Assembly (NCBI RefSeq): GCF_937906425.1
Contig: NZ_CALCYR010000304.1
Span: 1-27,334 of the forward strand
DNA length: 27,334 bases
Direction of reading: 5' to 3'
Source: an uncultured Methanobrevibacter sp.
GTDB taxonomy: Archaea; Methanobacteriota; Methanobacteria; Methanobacteriales; Methanobacteriaceae
Both the position numbers and the translations under genes were made by a program. Within the stretch, counting starts at the first letter, position 1; each line of letters begins with the position of its first letter. Below are positions 22,525-27,334 of this stretch, piece after piece. Below the pieces are notes generated by a model. The model saw nothing but the letters and a program-made list of their open reading frames with translations, did not search any database and was not told where the DNA came from.

Positions 22525-22625
22525 ATTAAATAATCCTTTAATTGGACTAATTATTGAATAATCCTTTAATTGGACTAATTATTGAATAATCCTTTTAATT
22601 AGAATATTTATTGAATAATCCTTTC
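22525..22625. repeat. 28-29-bp tandem repeat copying the hisG 3' end, 4 copies
   Basis: ATTGAATAATCCTTT or ATTAAATAATCCTTT begins at 22525, 22553, 22581 and 22610. The last copy encodes the C-terminal ERIIQ and TAA stop of hisG; the other three lie beyond the stop. Confidence 0.92.
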
Positions 22626-23471
22626 AATAGGAACCACTAAAATGTCACGAGCTCCTGCATTTCTAAGCTTGTTTACAAGTTCAAAGACTTCATCCTCTCC
22701 AACTACAGCCTGAACTGCCATTGTTTCCTCCTTGGAAAGAACTTCAGAAACTGTAGGTCCGCTCATTGCAGGCATGACCTTTTGAACCTCACACAGGTCC
22801 TTCTTTAAAACATTCATCATGACCAGTTTCTTTCCTCCAGCCTCAAGCACTCCCTGAATACTTGTGCTGACAGCCTCTACAAGATTTCTTTTCTCATCAT
22901 ATGACTTTTTATTTGCAATAAGCTTTATTGAACTTTCAAGTATTGTGTCAACAACCTTCAGGTGATTCATGTTCAATGTTGTACCTGTACTTGTAAGATC
23001 TGTTATTGCATCAGCTATTCCAATGAATGGAGCTATTTCAGTTGAACCTGTAAGCTTTACTATTTTTATGTCCAATCCAAGTTCTTCTATATATCTTTCT
23101 GTAAGCTTTGGAAACTCTGTAGCTATTGTCATTCCATCCTTAAGGTCATCTTTTGTATTAATCTCTGATGTGTCTGGACTTGCAAGAACAAGTTTTGTTG
23201 CTCCAAATTCCAAATCAAGCAATATTTCAACATCAGCCTCATTTTCCTCTATCAGGTCATAACCTGTAATTCCCATATCACAGATTCCCTCATCCACAAA
23301 TTCCGGAATATCTGCTGCACGTGCAAACATTACGTCTATGTTTTCGTTGAATGTACTTGAAAATAATTTTCTATTGCTTGCATCTTTTAGTCCAAGTCCT
23401 GCCTTTTCCAATATCTTCACTGCAGGATCACTAATTCTACCCTTTGAAGGTACTGCAATTTTAAGTTTCAT
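22608..23471 (-). CDS. hisG: ATP phosphoribosyltransferase, long form
   Basis: This is the first enzyme of histidine synthesis, condensing ATP with PRPP. The 287-residue length and the C-terminal domain (about 205-287, GVLEAGGKKLVMMNVLKKDL to ARDILVVPIERII) mark the long HisG form that is inhibited by histidine and does not need HisZ. Catalytic motifs are KIAVPSKGRISDPAVKILEK (4-23), RAADIPEFVDEGICDMGITG (51-70), LVLASPD (94-100) and the PRPP loop DAITDLTSTGTTL (154-166). AAGGAG lies 6 nt before the ATG. No other his gene is beside it. The last codons and stop lie in a tandem array. Confidence 0.96.
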   Translation of the reverse strand: MKLKIAVPSKGRISDPAVKILEKAGLGLKDASNRKLFSSTFNENIDVMFARAADIPEFVDEGICDMGITGYDLIEENEADVEILLDLEFGATKLVLASPDTSEINTKDDLKDGMTIATEFPKLTERYIEELGLDIKIVKLTGSTEIAPFIGIADAITDLTSTGTTLNMNHLKVVDTILESSIKLIANKKSYDEKRNLVEAVSTSIQGVLEAGGKKLVMMNVLKKDLCEVQKVMPAMSGPTVSEVLSKEETMAVQAVVGEDEVFELVNKLRNAGARDILVVPIERIIQ

Positions 23472-24197
23472 ATTTTTCTCCTTTTATAAATTTAAAATTA
23501 TTTGTTTTTTTTAAAATTATTCTTTTCCTTTTCTTGCTTTTATTTATTTTTTTATTTCTATTTATTTTTAATTGGTAATTTTTGTTCATTTTTGAATTTT
23601 TATTTTGTTTTAAATTTTTAAAAGTCAATTGAACCTAATTTATTTTAGTTTAAAATTTTGAAAGTTAATTGAACCTAATTTATTTTAGTTTAAAATTTTG
23701 AAAGTCAATTGAACCTAATTTATTTTAGTTTAAAAAATCAAATGATATACTAATTTTAATAATCTTAAAAATTAATTGTCTTTTATATCATTTTTATTTT
23801 TTTCTAATAATTAAAATTATTACTTTAATTTACTTTTTATAATTTTTATTGTACAATTTTTAAAAAATATTGCCGAAAAATCAATATTTTTAGCCATTTT
23901 TGTAGAAAGTTTTAAATAGTAGTTTAACATAAGATATTAGTGTACTTATAAATTTAAAGCGTGTTAAGACAATATTTTTTAATTTCAATCATAGATAATA
24001 CTTTTTTTAAAAATAGATTTTATTATTTTAAATTTTTTAATATTTTCCTATTTTCTAATAAGGTTTTTATAAAAAAAATTTTCATATTTTCTATTTTTTT
24101 AAAAAGGCATTGTTTTTTAAAAATTTTGTCAATGCTTTGAATAAAAAAATATTATAAGTATTGTTTTATTTAAAAAATTTTTATGGAGAGATTATTT
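23472..24197. other. Intergenic region upstream of the histone gene
   Basis: This 726-bp A+T-rich spacer between divergent hisG and the histone gene contains the 40-bp repeats (23613-23735). Candidate promoter elements are GAAAGTTTTAAATAGTA (about 23906-23922), ACTTATAAATTTAAAG (about 23944) and ATTATAAG (about 24150) near the gene. I cannot choose between them. No ORF or RNA gene is recognised. Confidence 0.45.
23613..23735. repeat. 40-bp tandem repeat, 3 copies
   Basis: AAAGTCAATTGAACCTAATT (or AAAGTTAATT) begins at 23621, 23661 and 23701, each followed by TATTTTAGTTTAAAATTTTG or a variant. It lies between hisG and the histone gene and touches no coding sequence. Confidence 0.9.
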
Positions 24198-24401
24198 ATG
24201 AGTATTCCTGTAGCTCCTATCGGAAGAATTATTAAAGAAGCTGGTGCAGAAAGAGTAAGTGAAGACGCTAAAAAAGAATTAAACGCTTATGTTGTAGCAC
24301 AAGCTGAAACTATTGCAAAAGAAGCTATCAAATACGCAGCTATGGCTAAAAGAAAAACCGTAAAAGCTGACGACATTGAACTTGCAATCAAAAACTTATA
24401 G
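24198..24401 (+). CDS. Archaeal histone (HMf family)
   Basis: The 67-residue histone-fold protein begins MSIPVAPIGRIIKEAGAERV and continues through the central helix (SEDAKKELNAYVVAQAETIA) to KRKTVKADDIELAIKNL. It has the family's RI-KEAGAERVS loop and the RKTVKADDI loop that contact DNA, and the usual length of 66-69 residues. It would form dimers and longer multimers that wrap chromosomal DNA. An in-frame ATG at 24183 is part of the region holding the GGAGAG ribosome binding site, so the ATG at 24198 is the start. Codons are less A/T-biased than around it, which fits high expression. A strong terminator follows. Confidence 0.96.
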   Translation: MSIPVAPIGRIIKEAGAERVSEDAKKELNAYVVAQAETIAKEAIKYAAMAKRKTVKADDIELAIKNL

Positions 24402-24416
24402 ATTAATAATAAATTT

Positions 24417-24447
24417 GAAATAATGTTTTTACATTATTTCATTTTTT
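24417..24447 (+). terminator. Terminator of the histone gene
   Basis: A perfect 10-bp stem, GAAATAATGT-TTTT-ACATTATTTC (24417-24440), is followed by ATTTTTT, 16 bp after the stop. Confidence 0.8.
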
Positions 24448-24589
24448 ACTATTTTTTAACTTTTAAATACTTTTATTAAATAATTTTAGCTATTTTTTTA
24501 TCTTTTAGAACTTTTATTAAACTTTTTTACCTATTTTAAAACTTTTAAACTTGTTTTAATCCTTTTTACCTATTTTTTTAAAATTTTAA

Positions 24590-25243
24590 ACTTTTAAACT
24601 ATTTTTTAGCTATTTTATTACTTCTCCACTGTTTAAACTTTTTTTATTAGAATTTTATAAATATTCCACACAATTACATTATGATGAGAAAAAACCGATT
24701 TTTATAGTTGTTATTAGTACTGTAGCACTTGAAAATTACATTATTAACTATTCTTCCAATGATATAGACAGGTTTACTATATTTGTCATATCGTTAAAGG
24801 CTAAAGACCAAAATAAAACTTTAAATACTATTAAACGAAAAATAGAAAATAATGAAGAATTTTCTGGTGAAGATATTGTCGCATTTAAATTATTGCCTCT
24901 ATTGGATGTAAATCATAAAGTAGAAGTTTTAAAAGAAGCTTTAACTTTAGTTTTTAAAGCTAAAACAATTCCTGAAGAGGATTTAATCAATATAATCAAT
25001 ATCTTTTTAAATTATGCAGAGGAATGGTTTGACAAAGAAGAGTTTAATAAATTAGGAGATGATATTATGGGTATGGAGACTTTGACTCAGAGAGCTTATG
25101 ATAGGTTAGCTCAATATGTTGAGGATAAGACAAGACATGAAGTTAGTATTGAAATTGCTAGAGATTTATTGGATTTAGGTTTGGATATTGAGGATATTCA
25201 TAAGGTGACTCATTTGAGTTTTGAAGAAATTTCTAATCTTTGA
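24590..25243 (+). pseudogene. 5'-truncated Rpn-type (PD-(D/E)XK) nuclease remnant
   Basis: An open frame follows the stop at 24587-24589 and runs to 25243. From 24620 it encodes protein-like sequence with no ATG until 25067: SPLFKLFLLEFYKYS, KKPIFIVVISTVALENYII, DRFTIFVISLKAKDQNKTL, KIENNEEFSGEDIVAFKLLP and EEDLINIINIFLNYAEEWF. This looks like the middle and C-terminal part of the recombination-promoting nuclease / putative transposase (Rpn) proteins common in methanogens and gut bacteria. The N-terminal part with the nuclease core is gone; its place is taken by T-rich repeats (24450-24605). The C-terminal tail (VSIEIARDLLDLGLDIEDIH) is the module repeated downstream. Family assignment is from memory of its pattern and is moderate. 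Confidence 0.6.
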
Positions 25244-25444
25244 TTTTTTGGGGGGTTGTTTCTTTTATGGGTATGGAGACTTTGACTCAGAGAGCTTATG
25301 ATAGGTTAGCTAAATATGTTGAAGATAAGACAAGACACGATGTTAGTATTGAAATTGCCACTATGATGTTTAAAGATGGTTTGTCTGCTGATGAGATTCA
25401 GAAGTACACTTCTTTGAGTGTTGAAGAAATTTCAAATCTTAATT
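25050..25444. repeat. 200-bp tandem duplication of the Rpn tail module
   Basis: ATGGGTATGGAGACTTTGAC begins at 25067 and 25267. The next about 90 bp differ at only a few positions; the second half has diverged at base level but keeps the protein pattern. Confidence 0.92.
25067..25243 (+). CDS. Possible internal-start tail protein of the Rpn remnant, 58 residues
   Basis: Inside the truncated nuclease frame, AGGAGAT (25054-25060) is followed 6 nt later by ATG. It would yield MGMETLTQRAYDRLAQYVED, a basic-acidic middle and VSIEIARDLLDLGLDIEDIH-KVTHLSFEEISNL. The tail has the helix-turn-helix-like pattern I-A-x-x-L-L...I-x-x-I...T-x-L-S-x-E-E-I. Some bacterial Rpn genes make a short C-terminal product from an internal start that inhibits the nuclease; this ORF has the right layout to be such a product, now without its nuclease. 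Expression is inference. Confidence 0.45.
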   Translation: MGMETLTQRAYDRLAQYVEDKTRHEVSIEIARDLLDLGLDIEDIHKVTHLSFEEISNL

Positions 25445-25455
25445 CAGAAAAATAA
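25267..25455 (+). CDS. Free-standing copy of the Rpn tail module, 62 residues
   Basis: The protein starts MGMETLTQRAYDRLAKYVED and ends with IATMMFKDGLSADEIQKYTS-LSVEEISNLNSEK. It is a complete ORF with its own ATG and a G-rich stretch (GGGGGGTT) upstream, beginning 24 bp after the stop of the first copy. A frame extending back to 25240 has only a TTG and adds non-conserved residues, so ATG 25267 is preferred. It encodes no nuclease residues. The likely origin is tandem duplication of the upstream gene's 3' end. It may act as an orphan Rpn-tail or antitoxin-like protein, or be a decaying fragment. Confidence 0.6.
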   Translation: MGMETLTQRAYDRLAKYVEDKTRHDVSIEIATMMFKDGLSADEIQKYTSLSVEEISNLNSEK

Positions 25456-25653
25456 ACTTTTTTTTATTTATTTAGTTCATTTATTCCTACTTTTTTCTCT
25501 TTTTTTTAATTATTTTAATTTAGTTTTTTCACAATTTCTTTTTTTATTTAATCTACTTTTTTAAACAATAAATTTATATTTAAAATTAATTAGAATATTA
25601 ATTATAATTAATCATATTTTTAACATTTTTAATCAAATTGGAGGGGATTAAAA

Positions 25654-26709
25654 ATGGGGAGTTCAAAAACATTAGATGAATACTTGGATAAAGTTCCAGA
25701 AAGAAAAGAACAAGATCCAAAATTAATCTGTAAGGTTTGTGGAAAAAAACTGGAAAAGGAAAATATATTTAACAGATGTAAAAATTGTACAAATAAGCTT
25801 GCATTGGTGGATGACATTCATGAGATATTGGAATATGTTGCTCCAGGTGAAAGTTTTAGGGAAATGGATTTAATCAACAGAGGATTCAAAAGTCTTAAAC
25901 TACACATGCTCATATCCAAGTTCCTACAGGAAAACCTTATTCTATTACGTTTGGATGGTCTTTTCACCCTTAATGAATTTTCATATCTTGACAAGTTCAT
26001 AAGAAAGTATGGAGATTCCAATAGCTATCTTGACAAGAATCTTTATGAGGATGGTTTTGGCGTAAATTTCAATGATGATGAAAGCAAGATAGATGAGATT
26101 GATGAGGAAGACAACAGCTTCATTGACATAAGTGATTATTCATCCTACATTAAGGTAAGGTTCAATCCCAGAACAGACAAGTGGGTTGTTGACTTCTATA
26201 ACAATAAGAAGCTTCTTCACTCAAAGTCCTTTGTTGATTCTGTAGAGGCTAATGAGGAAGCCATTCATTATCTTAAGGAAATCGGTAAGTTAGGTACCAT
26301 CATCAAGAAGGAAAAGAAGAAAAGTTCTAACAAGAGACAATACTCTAGCCATGAGGGAATATATTATAGTCCATCACGTAAGATGTGGGGAGCAAAGGTC
26401 CAAGGTTATAAGGGATTTAAGTTTATTGGACATTTCAATACAGAGCAAGAGGCTTACGAGGCTAGAGAAAAATATCTAGAAGAAAAGGAAAAAACAAGAC
26501 AGGATTTCATTAGGGAAAAGATTGGAATCAAGGCAAGAAAACAGTCTGGAGCTTCAGGGGAAGGAATTTACTTTAGCAAACAGTCTGGAAAATGGATTGT
26601 TAGACTTAAAAACAGTTCAGGCCACTTTGAAAACGTAGGCAGATTTTCGTCTGAAGAAGAGGCAATCAAGGCCAAAGAAGACTTTTTAAAAACCCAAGAA
26701 GAAGATTAA
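25654..26709 (+). CDS. Zinc-ribbon protein with three AP2-like DNA-binding repeats
   Basis: The 351-residue protein begins with a treble-clef or zinc-ribbon knuckle pair, CKVC (Cys26, Cys29) and CKNC (Cys42, Cys45). A helical region (52-115, VDDIHEILEYVAPGESFREM to LDGLFTLNEFSY) resembles a winged helix. After an acidic linker (135-160) come three repeats with the beta-sheet-then-helix pattern of AP2/ERF-type integrase domains. Repeat 1 is at 163-208 (YIKVRFNPRTDKWVVDFYNN). Repeat 2 is at 233-276 (EGIYYSPSRKMWGAKVQGYK, then FIGHFNTEQEAYEA). Repeat 3 is at 302-346 (EGIYFSKQSGKWIVRLKNSS, then VGRFSSEEEAIKA). GGAGGGGAT lies 5 nt before the ATG. A DNA-binding or regulatory role is inferred; no integrase catalytic domain is present. 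Related proteins occur in Methanobrevibacter as far as I recall. Confidence 0.7.
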   Translation: MGSSKTLDEYLDKVPERKEQDPKLICKVCGKKLEKENIFNRCKNCTNKLALVDDIHEILEYVAPGESFREMDLINRGFKSLKLHMLISKFLQENLILLRLDGLFTLNEFSYLDKFIRKYGDSNSYLDKNLYEDGFGVNFNDDESKIDEIDEEDNSFIDISDYSSYIKVRFNPRTDKWVVDFYNNKKLLHSKSFVDSVEANEEAIHYLKEIGKLGTIIKKEKKKSSNKRQYSSHEGIYYSPSRKMWGAKVQGYKGFKFIGHFNTEQEAYEAREKYLEEKEKTRQDFIREKIGIKARKQSGASGEGIYFSKQSGKWIVRLKNSSGHFENVGRFSSEEEAIKAKEDFLKTQEED

Positions 26710-26919
26710 ATTTTTAGCAATTAGGAATAGTTAATTTAAATACTGTTTCTTCTTTTTTTATTTTTATTTTATAAGTTATTTTCAGCTTTTTTTCTTTTTT
26801 AATCTTCTTTTAACTAAAATAAGATATTCTTTTTTCAACTATTTTACCAATTCAATTTAATGCTCTTTTTATCAAAAAAATTAAAAATTTAAACAGCTTT
26901 AAAATTATTTGATGAAATT

Positions 26920-27297
26920 TTAAATGATTTGGACTATTTGTTTTATTTGTTCTTTTGTTAAATTAGTTATATCAGATATTTGATTAATAGAAAAATCCTC
27001 TTTTAATAATGCCTCTGCTATTTTATAACTTCCTGTAATTTCCCCTTCTTCAACTCCTATTTTGTATCCTATTTCATAATTCAAATTACTTATTTCTCTT
27101 TTAAGTTCTTTTATTTGGTTTATCTTTTTTCTTCTCAAGTCCATTAATTTAACTGTTTCATAATCTATTTCTGTAGAATAATGTACTTCCCATGATGGAG
27201 AGAGTTCTAAAAGGTCTTCTGCTTCATCATATTTTTCTTCTATTTTTTTAGTTTCTTCATCTATTAATTTTTCTAAGCTTAATTTTTCATCACACAT
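26920..27297 (-). CDS. Coiled-coil protein with an Rpn-type C-terminal tail
   Basis: The 125-residue, highly charged protein begins with long helices (LEKLIDEETKKIEEKYDEAE, LMDLRRKKINQIKELKREIS) and ends YKIGVEEGEITGSYKIAEAL-LKEDFSINQISDITNL-TKEQIKQI. The last 35 residues follow the same pattern as the tails of the two modules at 25 kb (I-A-x-x-L-L...I-x-x-I...T-x-L...E-x-I). GGTGAT lies 5 nt before the ATG. It faces the zinc-ribbon/AP2 gene. It could be the remnant or relative of a nuclease-associated tail protein. I do not recognise the N-terminal half. Confidence 0.6.
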   Translation of the reverse strand: MCDEKLSLEKLIDEETKKIEEKYDEAEDLLELSPSWEVHYSTEIDYETVKLMDLRRKKINQIKELKREISNLNYEIGYKIGVEEGEITGSYKIAEALLKEDFSINQISDITNLTKEQIKQIVQII

Positions 27298-27334
27298 TTA
27301 AAATCACCTATAAGTATTTTTATTGTATTTTTCT

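Noticed and set aside
24183..24197. Upstream ATG for the histone
   Set aside because: It would add five residues not found in the family and overlaps GGAGAG, the ribosome binding site of the ATG at 24198.
24590..25243. Insertion sequence transposase
   Set aside because: No terminal inverted repeats, target duplication or DDE/HUH motifs are seen; the sequence fits an Rpn-type nuclease remnant better.

Overview
The window comes from a very A+T-rich archaeon that fits a methanogen of the Methanobrevibacter type. It carries a PolD small subunit, an Orc1/Cdc6 initiator beside an origin-like region, a 67-residue HMf-type histone, two large secreted adhesin-like beta-helix proteins, cobamide genes (cobJ/cbiH, cbiB), DUF2162/ExbB/DUF2149 and UPF0147. 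Ribosome binding sites of the GGTGAT/GGAGG type are frequent and some genes look leaderless. I name the genus level by gene content only.

Layout. 1-3.6 kb: PhoU/TrkA_C regulator, a CobJ-like methyltransferase with a cysteine-rich tail, and a secreted Ser-rich protein, all on minus. 3.6-7.1 kb: PolD small subunit, a class II aldolase and TrmO/TsaA on plus. 7.3-14 kb: an envelope block with two divergent adhesin-like proteins and, on minus, DUF2162, ExbB/TolQ-like and DUF2149 (ExbD-like TM helix). 14.4-19.3 kb: UPF0147, CbiB, a DUF2299-like protein, a 1.2-kb gene-free region full of origin-recognition-box-like repeats, then orc1/cdc6. 19.4-23.5 kb, minus: pyrB, a flavodoxin, a 47-residue membrane protein, a fumarylacetoacetate-hydrolase-family enzyme and hisG. 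24.2-27.3 kb: histone, a decayed Rpn/PD-(D/E)XK nuclease whose C-terminal tail is duplicated as a small free-standing ORF, a zinc-ribbon protein with three AP2-like repeats, and another small protein with the same kind of tail.

Three themes stand out. (1) A probable chromosomal origin: boxes with a TTTACACTTGAAAT core at 17.1-17.7 kb in a divergent pair-of-pairs layout, plus one detached box at 14.96 kb, next to orc1. (2) Short tandem repeats of 28-73 bp sit beside most genes. In several cases (cobJ, the Ser-rich gene, hisG, the 47-aa gene, the flavodoxin, probably DUF2162) the repeat unit includes the gene's last codons and stop codon, so gene 3' ends have been copied outward. At one adhesin the 5' leader with its start codon was copied instead, making a 17-codon upstream ORF. 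(3) The tail modules near 25 kb resemble the intragenic C-terminal products of Rpn nucleases and may be an orphan antitoxin-like cassette.

All family assignments come from reading motifs; no database search was run. No tRNA, rRNA, CRISPR array or insertion sequence was recognised.
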